Source: Aureibaculum algae (lineage in GTDB: Bacteria > Bacteroidota > Bacteroidia > Flavobacteriales > Flavobacteriaceae). From it: a stretch of 64,000 nucleotides of DNA. The notes beneath the pieces were generated by a model that saw only the letters and a program-made list of their open reading frames with translations, was not told where the DNA came from and did not search any database. Positions 54,915 through 64,000 of the stretch are shown here, piece by piece. The stretch is from positions 4,920,001-4,984,000 of the forward strand of contig NZ_CP040749.1 of the NCBI RefSeq assembly GCF_006065315.1, in the 5' to 3' direction. Each line of letters opens with the position of its first letter. The stretch's first letter is position 1. The position numbers were made by a program, and so were the translations under genes.

Positions 54915-56678
54915 ATGTATAAAAAATCACTTTTTTTCCTTTTATTATTAGCCTTAGCAATTACTTTATATTTTAGTCCCAATTTTGAAACAATAGCCGC
55001 AGGTGTTGCTATATTATTATTTGGTATGATAATGTTAGAAGAGGGCTTTAAAGTTTTCACTAAAGGACCGCTTCAACAAATTCTAAAAAAAACTACTGAC
55101 AAACTTTATAAAAGTATAACTACTGGTGCAGTACTAACCACACTCATTCAATCGAGTTCTTTGGTTTCAGTCATAACCATTTCCTTTATTAGTGCTGGTT
55201 TAATAACTTTATCATCTGGTATTGGTCTTATTTTTGGTGCAAATATAGGAAGCACAACAACCGCTTGGTTGGTGGCTGGTTTCGGTCTTAAAATTAAAAT
55301 TTCGGCATTGGCAATGCCCATGCTTATTTTTGGTTTAATTTTTTCTTTACAGAAAGTAAATACCCTTAAAGGGATAGGTAACGTACTTATTGGCTTAGGT
55401 TTTTTCTTTTTAGGGATTTTTTTCATGAAAGAAGGCTTTGATGTTTTTAGTAACGACATTGATTTAACAAAGTATGCTGTTTCTGGTTTTTTAGGTCTCA
55501 TTTTATACACAGGTATCGGAATAATTATAACAGTTCTTCTGCAGTCGAGTGCCGCATCTTTAGTTTTAGTTTTAACTGCATTAGCCGCAGGACAAATAGA
55601 ATATGAAAACGCACTTGCGTTAGCTATTGGTGCTAACGTAGGTACTACCATTACAGCCATCCTTGGGTCTATCAGCTCGAACATTGCTGGTAAAAGATTA
55701 GCCATAGCACATTTAATATTTAATGTTATAACGGCAACTCTAGCTTTAGCATTTATATATCCTTTAGGGAATTTAGTAAATTATTTAGCAAATGCATTTG
55801 GTATATCAGCAACCGACTACACGCTTAAACTCGCCTTATTTCATACCATATTCAATGTGATTGGTGTACTTATAATGATTCCATTTATAAAGAAACTAGA
55901 ACAATTCTTAGTAAAATATTTTCAAGAGAAACCTAATAGTGATGCAGCCCGACCTCACTATTTGAATGAAGCCGTTTTAGCATTTCCGGCATCGGTTATC
56001 ACAGCATTAACGGACGAATCTAAGGACTTATATAAGAATGCCATTTTTGAAATTGTAGCCCATGGAATCAATATTCATAGAGAAGATATAAAATCTAATG
56101 AGAAACCTAAAAATATAATTAAAAATTCAACCAAAGACTTAGATATTGCCATTGATGAAGTATACCATGCAAAAGTTAAATATATATACGGAGAGATAAT
56201 CCGCTATGCGGCAACCGCTCAAAGTAAATTGAAGCTAACAGAATCTCAAAACACTACTATTTCAGAAATAAAAATTGCCAACAGAAAAATGGTAGAAATA
56301 ATAAAAGATGTTAGAGAACTGAACAGAAATGTAAACATGTCTTCAACATTAAATAATGAATATTTGATTAAAGAATATAATCTTTATCGAAAAAAGGTTT
56401 TAAAAGTTCTTAGGGTTATTTATAGATTTAGAAAAGGAGATGACACTAAAAACTATAGTAAAAAAATGAATAAACTAAAAGCTGCTGCAAAAGAGAATAA
56501 AGCAAAAGGTAACCATTCAATAGACAATTTAATAAGAAAAGGATTGATTACTCCTGAAATGGCATCATCACTATTTAATGATTACTCATACGTTAATGAT
56601 ATTATTAAAAAGCTAATTGAAGTAGCTGAACTTTTATATAGTAATAAAGATTCTTTATTAGAAAACAATCCAGAATAA
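54915..56678 (+). CDS. Na/Pi cotransporter family protein with PhoU-like C-terminus
   Basis: 587 aa. Two Na_Pi_cotrans repeats with their QSSS motifs are visible: TTLIQSSSLVSVITISF (about residue 75) and VLLQSSAASLVLVLTAL (about 205). GANIGSTTTAW and GANVGTTITAIL are the matching glycine motifs. The C-terminal ~230 residues are helical and PhoU-like. It imports phosphate with Na+. It converges on the PiT transporter gene with a shared terminator, so two unrelated phosphate transporters lie tail to tail. Confidence 0.92.
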   Translation: MYKKSLFFLLLLALAITLYFSPNFETIAAGVAILLFGMIMLEEGFKVFTKGPLQQILKKTTDKLYKSITTGAVLTTLIQSSSLVSVITISFISAGLITLSSGIGLIFGANIGSTTTAWLVAGFGLKIKISALAMPMLIFGLIFSLQKVNTLKGIGNVLIGLGFFFLGIFFMKEGFDVFSNDIDLTKYAVSGFLGLILYTGIGIIITVLLQSSAASLVLVLTALAAGQIEYENALALAIGANVGTTITAILGSISSNIAGKRLAIAHLIFNVITATLALAFIYPLGNLVNYLANAFGISATDYTLKLALFHTIFNVIGVLIMIPFIKKLEQFLVKYFQEKPNSDAARPHYLNEAVLAFPASVITALTDESKDLYKNAIFEIVAHGINIHREDIKSNEKPKNIIKNSTKDLDIAIDEVYHAKVKYIYGEIIRYAATAQSKLKLTESQNTTISEIKIANRKMVEIIKDVRELNRNVNMSSTLNNEYLIKEYNLYRKKVLKVLRVIYRFRKGDDTKNYSKKMNKLKAAAKENKAKGNHSIDNLIRKGLITPEMASSLFNDYSYVNDIIKKLIEVAELLYSNKDSLLENNPE

Positions 56679-56717
56679 AAAATGGTCTGAGAAATTAAAA
56701 TTCTCAGACCATTTTTA
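56677..56717. terminator. shared terminator between Na/Pi and PiT genes
   Basis: ATGGTCTGAGAA and TTCTCAGACCAT form a 12-bp stem, with A-run before and T-run after. It serves both convergent genes. Confidence 0.93.
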
Positions 56718-56736
56718 TTTACTGCTAATACAACTT

Positions 56737-59019
56737 TTAACTTTCTGCATTCATCAAGTTAACATTGCGATCGTGCTCACTATAATAGAGCTCTAATATG
56801 GTAATACCCGCTTTAATTAAATCTTTCGTTTCTAATAAAATACTAAAATACAGCGTAGTGTTTTTCGGACTCGACTCTATCGTTCTTGTACGCTCCACTT
56901 GTTGATGAATAGCATTTTCAACATGATCTAATAAAGCTTGTTTGTCATTTATTAAGTCTGGTACAATTTTTTCAAAAGAACGAGAATCAAATACCTCTCT
57001 TGTCTTATCAAATAAAGAAACGAGTTGGTCATTAATCTCAATCAATTCATCCGCTTGTTTTTTCTTTAACGGTCTATGATTATTATTGATATGCTTATGA
57101 CTGACTTTAGAAATAAAACTAGCCGATTGTGCCATGTCTTGTAAATTACCAATAACATCGATATAAAATTTACTAGCCCCTAAATAAGAGTCATCTAAAT
57201 TTTTAATAAAGTAAAACATATTATTTTGTAAGCCCTCAATTTCATTCTCCAATTTAATTACTGTACTTTTTGCTTTTTTAAGACTAGACAAATCTTCATT
57301 TATTAATCCGTCAATAGTACTTTTATTTATTTTACTGATTCTTTTTAAGGCTTTTGAAATATTGTCTGCACTCTCCTCAATAACCCCATGAATAGAATTA
57401 CTCTCAGCTTTACTCAAACTATCTTCAGCTTTAATTTCTCTTCCTTTTTTAATGTGTTTAATATAATTTCTTGTCAACAACAAAACCGCTACTAATAATA
57501 GTATCGCTATCATAGTTATGCCTCCTAAATGGATTAAATAAGCAATAGTACCAGCAGCAATAAAAGCACTTATTGCAGTACCAAACCAACCTCCAATTAC
57601 ATTTAGAACACCAGCAACCCTATAAACGGCACTTTCACTTCCCCATGCTCTATCTGCTAAAGAAGTACCCATAGCTACCATAAACGTTACATAGGTTGTT
57701 GATAAAGGTAATTTCATTGATGTAGCCAAAGATATTAAAACACTAGCTACCATTAAATTTACCGCAGCTCGTACCATATCAAAAGCTGGTAATTCATGTT
57801 CTTTTCCCTTTACAAGCTTTATTACAGGTTTCTCAAATTGCTTTTCAATTCGGTCTTGCATAGAATTTGGAATAACCGAATTAGTATATTTAGAAATCAT
57901 AATAGAGGCTCTTACTAAACCTCTAGAAATAAAATTAGGATTGAAACGCTCTTGTGTTTCTCCTTGACTTGATAAATCTAAAGATGTTTTTACAACACCT
58001 TTTGCTTTACTTGAAAACCATAACGTTAATACCATAATTAACCCTGCACCTAGCAGCATAAAAGTAGGTGTTGCAACCTTCTTTCCTAAAATGCCCATGG
58101 AAAATTCAGTGGCTTCCAAACCATTAATATTAATAAGCGGATCTACCCATGCTTGATAAGATTGCCAGGCAGCTATTGGCACACCTATAAAATTAACAAG
58201 ATCATTTCCTGCAAATGCTAAAGCCAACGCAAAGGTTCCAACTATAATTATTAATTTATAAATATTTTTTTTCAAAAACTGCACAAAAACAAAAGACAAG
58301 AAGCTCCATAAAATAAAACTAAGAAGTATAATAACTACTGTTTTACCCTCTATTAAATGTTCAATTTCGCTATAATAATCTGTTCCTTTTAGTCCTTTAA
58401 TAAAAATAAAGTAGGTAATAGCTGTTAAAGCAACACCTCCAAAAACGGCACCTACCCATTTGGCTTTTCGTTCAAAATTAAAAGACAACAATAATCTAGA
58501 AAAGTATTGAACCACTGCACCAATTGAAAAAGCAACAACAACAGAGAGTAATATTCCTAAAATAATCTCAGTTGCTTTATCAGTATTTATATATGTACTT
58601 AATGTTGACGCCGAATCGCCATCAGCTGCCATTTTTATTAATGCCATTGCAACTGCAGCACCTAATAATTCGAACACGATAGAAACGGTGGTAGAAGTGG
58701 GCATTCCTAGTGTATTAAAGAAATCGAGTAACAGAATGTCTGTAATCATTACGGCCATAAAAATGATCATGATTTCATTGAAATAAAACTCGCTTGGAAC
58801 AAATATTCCTTTTCGAGCAACCTCCATCATACCACTAGAAAAAACAGCTCCAAATGCGACACCTAAACTAGCAACTATCATTATCGTTCTGAACGATATG
58901 GCTTTAGAACCAATTGCCGAATTCAAAAAGTTAACAGCATCATTACTGACACCCACTACTAAGTCTGCAATTGCTAAAATAGCAAGTGCAACAATCATCA
59001 TAATGTAAGGATTTTCCAT
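56737..59019 (-). CDS. inorganic phosphate transporter, PiT family, with PhoU-like domain
   Basis: 760 aa. PiT signatures are VGVSNDAVNFLNSAIGSKA near residue 23 and, in the second repeat, AFAGNDLVNFIGVPIAAW. Around ten to twelve membrane segments fill residues 1-~530. The C-terminal ~215 residues (about 545-760) are cytoplasmic helices like PhoU/DUF47, fused here rather than encoded separately. It moves phosphate (or metal-phosphate) with H+ or Na+. It is followed on the same strand, 70 bp upstream in the map, by the OprP-like porin gene, which is transcribed before it. Confidence 0.92.
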   Translation of the reverse strand: MENPYIMMIVALAILAIADLVVGVSNDAVNFLNSAIGSKAISFRTIMIVASLGVAFGAVFSSGMMEVARKGIFVPSEFYFNEIMIIFMAVMITDILLLDFFNTLGMPTSTTVSIVFELLGAAVAMALIKMAADGDSASTLSTYINTDKATEIILGILLSVVVAFSIGAVVQYFSRLLLSFNFERKAKWVGAVFGGVALTAITYFIFIKGLKGTDYYSEIEHLIEGKTVVIILLSFILWSFLSFVFVQFLKKNIYKLIIIVGTFALALAFAGNDLVNFIGVPIAAWQSYQAWVDPLININGLEATEFSMGILGKKVATPTFMLLGAGLIMVLTLWFSSKAKGVVKTSLDLSSQGETQERFNPNFISRGLVRASIMISKYTNSVIPNSMQDRIEKQFEKPVIKLVKGKEHELPAFDMVRAAVNLMVASVLISLATSMKLPLSTTYVTFMVAMGTSLADRAWGSESAVYRVAGVLNVIGGWFGTAISAFIAAGTIAYLIHLGGITMIAILLLVAVLLLTRNYIKHIKKGREIKAEDSLSKAESNSIHGVIEESADNISKALKRISKINKSTIDGLINEDLSSLKKAKSTVIKLENEIEGLQNNMFYFIKNLDDSYLGASKFYIDVIGNLQDMAQSASFISKVSHKHINNNHRPLKKKQADELIEINDQLVSLFDKTREVFDSRSFEKIVPDLINDKQALLDHVENAIHQQVERTRTIESSPKNTTLYFSILLETKDLIKAGITILELYYSEHDRNVNLMNAES

Positions 59020-59089
59020 ATCTAATATTTAGTGTGCAAAAGTGTATATTTTAATTTACGTGTATATTAACAAATAGTTATATTTTCTT

Positions 59090-60298
59090 TTAAAAATCAA
59101 TCTGAAATCTTGCCTGAAAAACATTTACATTACCTGCGTTTTTTATATCCGCATTTACATAGTTAAACATTATTCTAGTTGCGGGATTTAAGTACCAATT
59201 TAAACCTAATGTAATACTCGCTTGTTTACCGCCATAAATATCCTTACTATTCAAATCAGAATTTGAATAGCGTAAGGCTACTTCCCAAGCACCCAAACCA
59301 CCTTCTTTACCTGTAAAGTTATTCTTTGGACTCACTCTATCAAAACCTTTATACGAGCTTTTATAAACTTTCTGTTCACCAGTTAAAAAGTAACTTACTA
59401 CTCCATAATAACTAGAAAAGTTATAATTGGTATCACCTTCTAATGCGGTTCTTAAATATTCTGTTTGAAATGAAAATGGGCCTGTTGCAAATACTCCTTC
59501 AAAATTAACCATATTTAGGCTTTTTACATTTTCAATTAATTCCGTATCAATATATTTTTTATTACTTAAATGTGCTTCTGGTCTTGCAGATATTCTATAC
59601 TGATTTAAACCAGGCTTTCTAAAACTATACCCTAAACCAACATGCAATAATTGATTTTCCGTTTTTATTGGAAGTCCCGTTAATCTTCCTGTAAAAACAT
59701 ATCCATTATTCGCCATTAGGTCATTTCCATTTCCTCCTGCATTCCGAAAAAGGCCGGCTTGTACACTAAGTCTATCTTTCAAAAAATCATTCAATAAAAG
59801 GATTCCATTGTTTCGTGTAGGAGAAAAATCATTGAGCACAGCACGTTCCATAAACGTAATATATTTGCTGCCAGTAAGTGATTCAAATCGTAATGGTTCT
59901 TTTAAATTTCCTACTCTTATGGTACCTACTACTGGTATATCTTTTATACCTAAATAAACATCTTTAAATGCTACTTCTCCACTTTCAAATCCTAAATCTA
60001 GAATAAATTCAATATTTTTATACAGTAGACCGGATAAAAAGATTCTAGTACGTCTAAATTCTGTTGCACTTGTAGCTAATAATTGTCCGTAAACATCATC
60101 TAAAGCTTTATTTTGAGAAAAAAAAGCATGATCAACCATGATTCTACCTCCAAATTTTAATTGAAAATTTTCATCAGCACTTTTCAATTTAAATCCATTA
60201 TCCCATTTAAAACTAAAAGGATTAGATTCTTTTTCTTGAGCAAAAGCAGTTAAGGATACTAAACAAATAAGGGATAATAATAGATTCTTTGATTTCAT
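59090..60298 (-). CDS. OprP/OprO-type phosphate-selective porin
   Basis: 402 aa with signal peptide (1-20, ending LTAFAQ). SADENFQLKFGGRIMVDHAFF, then TEFRRTRIFLSGLLYKNIEF, GNLKEPLRFE and the C-terminal FNYVNADIKNAGNVNVFQAR ending in DF are the family features of OprP-type barrels. It is an outer-membrane channel for phosphate or polyphosphate. It is transcribed 70 bp before the PiT gene, so outer- and inner-membrane phosphate uptake form one unit. Confidence 0.92.
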   Translation of the reverse strand: MKSKNLLLSLICLVSLTAFAQEKESNPFSFKWDNGFKLKSADENFQLKFGGRIMVDHAFFSQNKALDDVYGQLLATSATEFRRTRIFLSGLLYKNIEFILDLGFESGEVAFKDVYLGIKDIPVVGTIRVGNLKEPLRFESLTGSKYITFMERAVLNDFSPTRNNGILLLNDFLKDRLSVQAGLFRNAGGNGNDLMANNGYVFTGRLTGLPIKTENQLLHVGLGYSFRKPGLNQYRISARPEAHLSNKKYIDTELIENVKSLNMVNFEGVFATGPFSFQTEYLRTALEGDTNYNFSSYYGVVSYFLTGEQKVYKSSYKGFDRVSPKNNFTGKEGGLGAWEVALRYSNSDLNSKDIYGGKQASITLGLNWYLNPATRIMFNYVNADIKNAGNVNVFQARFQIDF

Positions 60299-60497
60299 CT
60301 ATCGGATAGGTTCGTAGTGGATAATTGTTCGCAAGTTATTTCATTTAATGTAAAAAATAAAGTTTTACAAGTTTTATTTACAAATCTAACAATCAGCATG
60401 TTAAATTTCCAATGTTAATTTAAAGTTAACAAATTGTTGTGTAATTGTAAAATAATTATTACCTTCATATCGTTATACTTAAATAAATACTGAAATT

Positions 60498-60857
60498 ATG
60501 AAAAAATTAGCTGTCCTATTAATTGTCTTTTGTGTGAGTTTTTCTTTTGCTCAAGAAAAAGATAATAAGGTGAAATTAGAAAAAAAGGGAGATGTAACAG
60601 AAGCTACTTTTTACTATGACAATGGAGAAATTGATCAACAAGGTTTTTTTAAAGATGGTAAGTTACATGGAACATGGACTAGCTATAATTTAACTGGTGA
60701 AAAAATTGCGGTAGGGAATTATGAGGCTGGTGAAAAAGTAGGAAAATGGATATTTAAAACAAATGATGTTTTAAAAGAAGTTGATTATTCAAACGATCAA
60801 ATAGAAAAAGTAAATTCTTGGTCTCGTGATGCTGTAATCGCATCACAAAATGAGTAA
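60498..60857 (+). CDS. YwqK-like (MORN-repeat) secreted protein
   Basis: 119 aa with signal peptide (1-18, ending SFAQ). The mature part has MORN-like repeats: YYDNGEIDQQGFFKDGKLHGTW, here given only to show the pattern, and TGEKIAVGNYEAGEKVGKW. The family is often labelled a toxin-antitoxin antitoxin (YwqK), but no toxin gene is nearby and the signal peptide points to an envelope role. It stands alone with its own terminator. Confidence 0.85.
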   Translation: MKKLAVLLIVFCVSFSFAQEKDNKVKLEKKGDVTEATFYYDNGEIDQQGFFKDGKLHGTWTSYNLTGEKIAVGNYEAGEKVGKWIFKTNDVLKEVDYSNDQIEKVNSWSRDAVIASQNE

Positions 60858-60872
60858 AATAATTTATTAAAT

Positions 60873-60910
60873 AAACAAAAAAAGGAGCTATATAGCTCCT
60901 TTTTTTGTTT
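60873..60910. terminator. bidirectional terminator between YwqK-like and TonB receptor genes
   Basis: Symmetric AGGAGCTATATAGCTCCT core with A7 before and T7 after, serving both convergent genes. Confidence 0.92.
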
Positions 60911-60916
60911 TGAAAT

Positions 60917-63721
60917 TTAGAATTTTATACTATATCCTAATGAAATAGAAGTGCCAGGGTTTCTGCTAGAAAATATTTGATCTGCCGCTTTATAAGACTC
61001 GTAAATACTTTCTTTTTCAGAGCCTAATAGATTCGTAATCTTAAAGCTAAGATTAGACTTTCTCTCTTTACCTATTGATTTGTTTAATGTGAAATTTAAA
61101 CTATTAAAAGGCTTTGTAAAAACATCAGGGTTTGCACCACCAACTACTTCCAACGTCTTTCCTTGTACATTATAAAAAACCCCTGTTTGTAAACCTATTT
61201 TATCATTATCATAGTCTAAACCAGTATTTATTAAATAGGGTGATTGCCCTTGAAGCTCTCTAGTATCATCAATCTCTTCTCCTGGTCTTGCGGTATTTGT
61301 ACGTAATGAAAATTCATCCGTACCCATTTTTAATTTCGATTGTATCACTGAGGCATTTAAATTAAATCTAAAATTTTCTAAGCTAGAAGATAAAAAACTT
61401 AAGTTTTTTCTAAATTCTATTTCTGCTCCTATCACATCAGCTTCACCTAAATTTTGCGGTGTAAAATTATCTAACGCAGATTGAAAGTAAGTTAATTCAA
61501 TTGGATCTTTAAATGATTTGTAAAATCCACTAACGGCAAACAATTCAGAATTATCTCCATAAACCTCATAACGTAAATCGAGATTATTGATATAAGTCGG
61601 TTTTAAATCGATGTTACCGATATAAGTAATGTCAGAAAGAGCATCAAAAATTTCAGCATTTGAGGCTTCTTTAAACGAAGGTCTAGCTGTAGTTCTTGCA
61701 TAAGATAATCGTACATTTTTATTATCCTTTAAGGCATAGATAAAGTTGACAGATGGAAATAAATCAAATTTATTAATAATAGATTCATTATTTAACACAG
61801 CACCACTACTGTTTTCACCTGTATAGTTTATCATAAAATTCTCAACTCTTAAACCAACTATAGTTTTCAGTTTATTTCCTAAATTAAATTCATTAGAAAT
61901 ATAACCAGCCATATTAATTTGATTAGATTCAAAAATATTAACAGGATCTACAACTGAAGTATTTCTTATAAAAGAACCTTCTTGATCACTAGTTGTCCAT
62001 AAATTTTCATCTGCTAAGATGGCATCAGCATCACCATTAAAACCACTTGGACCAGCAATACCAATTCTAAAAGTATAGATGTTATATGTCCTTTGTTTAT
62101 AAGAACCATATGCACCCACTTTTAATTTAGCGTCTTTTTGAAATAAACTATATTTTCTAGTTACATCTAACTTTCCAACATGATTTTCTTCTTCTAAGTT
62201 TCTCCAAATTCTTCTTGGTTCACTATTTTGAGGAATACTAAAACTCCCATCTTCTTCAATTCTAAATGAAGTTGCACGTACATCTTTATCATAAATAGTA
62301 GATAAAGTTGATGCTAACTTCCATTCGGTTTTCCATGAAGCATCACTATTTGTATGCGTACCTGACAGTAAACCATTGGTAATTGACCTTTCAGTATACA
62401 CTAAACTATTCTTTATTGCTAAAGCAAAATCTCCCTCATTTAGTTCTTGATCAAATAAACCTGCACTTGACTCGCCATTTTGAATACGCATTACATTTAT
62501 TTTATACTTAGAACGATCTGTTTTATAAGACAAACCAACCAAACCACTCAATACAACGTTTTGCTCACCCAAATTACCATTTTGACCTTTACTCAAAGGC
62601 ATTTCAATACTAGACGTATTCGGATCTTTTCTATAAAAGTTGTTCTGAGCATTCTCATAAAAATTCGTTTCATTTTTATAAGATACAGAAGCTATATAAC
62701 CCAGCCTATGATCCTTTTTTCCTATTGTATATTGATTACCTGCTGTTAACCCAATACTATAGTCCATCGTACTATTTGATTCAAGAGCTGCTAAATTTGG
62801 GTTAAATCTTTTTGTTATTTCCGTTAACACTGCACTATTATCAAAAGTATTTGGTATTGGCTGATAAGGACTTATTGGTAAGGCTCTTGTGCCATCATCA
62901 TAGCCTAGAAAATCAGTATTACCACCATTATAATTTAAAAAATTACTTTTAAAGTGCATATCAGGATTATAAGAACCACTTAATGATAGGCTAAACTCTT
63001 TTTTAGAAGGAAATTCTTTGGTAACAATATCAACAATACCACCCGTAAAATCTGCGGGTAAATCAGCCGTTGCTGATTTTACAACGATTATATTGTCAAT
63101 AATATTTGTTGGAAAAATATCCATTTGTATCGTATTTCTATCGGGATCTAATCCTGGTATATCTACTCCATTTAAAATAGTTTTAGTGTACCTATCACCC
63201 AAACCACGGACATAAACATATTTACCTCCCTGAATAGAAACTCCTGGAACACTTTTTACGGCATTTGCCAAGTCACTAGCACCTAACTTTTTAAAATTTT
63301 GAGATGAAATACCATCTAATAAATTAACTGATCTTCTTTGAATATTTAAAACTGAAGATTCTGTATTACGAGCTGTTTCTGCAGTAATAATTACCTCCTC
63401 AAGTGAACCTGAAGCTTCCTTCAAAGTAATATCTAAAACAGTAACATCATCTGGTTTTATAACCACTTCAGTAACTTCAGTAGTTTCAAATCCTAAAAAT
63501 TTAAAAACAACGGTATACGTTCCTGCTTCTAATTCAATTGAATACGTTCCTTCAAAATCTGATGTAGTACCTTTATCAGAACCTTTAATTAAAACCGTTG
63601 CAAATGGTAAAACATCGTTTATTTCACCATCCTTAATTGTCCCTGATAAAGTACCCTTCTGGGCATTTAACAAATTAAAAATTAAGGTAAAAGTTATGAA
63701 TAGTATAAATTTAATTTTCAT
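60917..63721 (-). CDS. TonB-dependent receptor with carboxypeptidase-regulatory-like domain
   Basis: 934 aa with signal peptide (1-20, ending LLNAQ). A carboxypeptidase-regulatory-like domain (about 24-105), then a plug domain (about 125-245, VKSVPGVSIQGGKYVYVRGLGDRY) and a beta-barrel ending in GTSISLGYSIKF with the final Phe. VYVRGLGDRYTKTILNGV is a well-conserved plug motif. The ligand is unknown. Its position after the phosphate porin and transporter genes suggests, without proof, uptake of a phosphorus compound. A stem-loop (63781-63810) lies upstream. Confidence 0.92.
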   Translation of the reverse strand: MKIKFILFITFTLIFNLLNAQKGTLSGTIKDGEINDVLPFATVLIKGSDKGTTSDFEGTYSIELEAGTYTVVFKFLGFETTEVTEVVIKPDDVTVLDITLKEASGSLEEVIITAETARNTESSVLNIQRRSVNLLDGISSQNFKKLGASDLANAVKSVPGVSIQGGKYVYVRGLGDRYTKTILNGVDIPGLDPDRNTIQMDIFPTNIIDNIIVVKSATADLPADFTGGIVDIVTKEFPSKKEFSLSLSGSYNPDMHFKSNFLNYNGGNTDFLGYDDGTRALPISPYQPIPNTFDNSAVLTEITKRFNPNLAALESNSTMDYSIGLTAGNQYTIGKKDHRLGYIASVSYKNETNFYENAQNNFYRKDPNTSSIEMPLSKGQNGNLGEQNVVLSGLVGLSYKTDRSKYKINVMRIQNGESSAGLFDQELNEGDFALAIKNSLVYTERSITNGLLSGTHTNSDASWKTEWKLASTLSTIYDKDVRATSFRIEEDGSFSIPQNSEPRRIWRNLEEENHVGKLDVTRKYSLFQKDAKLKVGAYGSYKQRTYNIYTFRIGIAGPSGFNGDADAILADENLWTTSDQEGSFIRNTSVVDPVNIFESNQINMAGYISNEFNLGNKLKTIVGLRVENFMINYTGENSSGAVLNNESIINKFDLFPSVNFIYALKDNKNVRLSYARTTARPSFKEASNAEIFDALSDITYIGNIDLKPTYINNLDLRYEVYGDNSELFAVSGFYKSFKDPIELTYFQSALDNFTPQNLGEADVIGAEIEFRKNLSFLSSSLENFRFNLNASVIQSKLKMGTDEFSLRTNTARPGEEIDDTRELQGQSPYLINTGLDYDNDKIGLQTGVFYNVQGKTLEVVGGANPDVFTKPFNSLNFTLNKSIGKERKSNLSFKITNLLGSEKESIYESYKAADQIFSSRNPGTSISLGYSIKF

Positions 63722-63780
63722 GTTATTTTATATTATAAAACATTTAAAAATGTTCTCTTTCTTCTATATACTTTAAATAT

Positions 63781-63810
63781 CAATTGCCCATACCATAGTA
63801 TGAGCAATTG
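63781..63810 (-). other. stem-loop between the right-edge gene and the TonB receptor gene
   Basis: CAATTGCCCATAC, loop CATA, GTATGAGCAATTG. There is one mismatch on the plus strand; on the minus-strand RNA it becomes a U-G pair, giving a full 13-bp stem in the direction of the flanking genes. No T-run follows, so it is more likely an mRNA-processing or attenuation hairpin than a terminator. Confidence 0.6.
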
Positions 63811-63835
63811 AATAATTCAAATAATTAATTTTAGT

Positions 63836-64000
63836 TTATTCTAAAGCATTTTTAATGTCTGCCATTGTCCAAGTAAATCCAGACATATCAGCACCAGTAG
63901 ATTTTGAACTTGATGTAACATCTGAAGAGAAATTAGCTGCATCTGCTCCAAAAGTTGATCCTACATCAGATTTATCAGCAAAAATTGATGCTGATGTACT
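63836..64000 (-). CDS. C-terminal end of an unidentified protein (cut by window edge)
   Basis: 54 codons plus a TAA stop at 63836-63838; the 5' part is beyond the window. The fragment is Ser/Asp/Ala-rich (SIFADKSDVGSTFGADA, then FSSDVTSSSKSTGADM) and ends in GFTWTMADIKNALE. The pattern resembles the end of a beta-helix-like secreted protein, but this is weak. It lies 114 bp upstream (in transcription order) of the TonB-dependent receptor gene and may share its transcript. Confidence 0.6.
   Translation of the reverse strand, partial: STSASIFADKSDVGSTFGADAANFSSDVTSSSKSTGADMSGFTWTMADIKNALE

Noticed and set aside
55148..55705. 185-aa minus-strand ORF inside the Na/Pi cotransporter gene
   Set aside because: It is the complement of a well-supported membrane protein; the Lys/Pro-rich composition is typical of an antisense shadow.
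60498..60857. Reading the YwqK-like gene as half of a toxin-antitoxin system
   Set aside because: It has a signal peptide and MORN-like repeats and no toxin gene beside it; the antitoxin label comes from family naming only.

Overview
The window looks like a chromosomal segment of a marine-type member of the Flavobacteriia (Bacteroidota). The evidence is AT-rich DNA, promoters of the Bacteroidota type (TTTG, about 20 nt, TAnnTTTG), T9SS type A and type B sorting domains, SusC/TonB-type receptors with carboxypeptidase-regulatory-like N-termini, DUF3078, DUF3109, DUF4412 and DUF4870 families, and nrdBA of the eukaryote-like class Ia type. No rRNA, plasmid, prophage or IS element is seen. All functional calls come from reading the translated sequence; no database search was run.

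Layout. 1-3636 (minus): coaX, an outer-membrane protein and two related secreted TPR proteins in one operon, the last cut by the window edge. 3688-5358: a tRNA-Phe gene followed by a remarkable tandem array. Four 377-bp units each carry a 97-aa GIY-YIG nuclease gene, and each begins with a copy of the tRNA 3' end plus its terminator. 5498-10617: dgt, a DUF3078 protein, dxs and tadA. 10652-15578 (minus): a unit with a beta-propeller-like secreted protein, a deoxynucleoside kinase, a membrane-bound LuxR-type regulator and a beta-barrel outer-membrane protein. 15734-21420: SulP anion transporter, Na+/H+ antiporter with an RCK domain, ferredoxin and ferredoxin-NADP reductase. 21479-28731 (minus): glycogen cluster glgA-glgC-glgB plus a GH31 alpha-glucosidase. 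28838-31402: a T9SS type B secreted protein with a C-type lectin domain. 31450-39966: housekeeping and membrane genes (UDG family, NfeD-like/flotillin pair, rsmI, HupE/UreJ, dCMP deaminase, S41 protease, small flavoprotein, MarC, DUF3109). 39967-42219 (minus): a LytTR response regulator and its LytS-type histidine kinase. 42473-49557: a run of secreted proteins, lipoproteins and small membrane proteins transcribed away from that two-component system, with a decayed gene inside it. 49841-54833: small outer-membrane barrel, nrdB, nrdA, RDD protein. 54915-64000: phosphate-themed genes (Na/Pi cotransporter, PiT transporter with PhoU-like tail, OprP-type porin), a YwqK-like protein, a large TonB-dependent receptor and the 3' end of one more gene.

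How they work together. dgt, deoxynucleoside kinase, dCMP deaminase and nrdBA all act on dNTP pools but are scattered. The glg genes form a complete glycogen-making set with a likely degrading enzyme. The phosphate genes at the right end combine outer-membrane uptake (porin, perhaps the TonB receptor) with two different inner-membrane phosphate transporters.

The most unusual object is the tRNA-Phe/GIY-YIG array (3738-5358). Every nuclease gene is bracketed by partial copies of the tRNA 3' end in which the T-loop is replaced by a perfect hairpin, followed by an identical terminator. This looks like a minimal tRNA-3'-end-associated nuclease element that has amplified in tandem.
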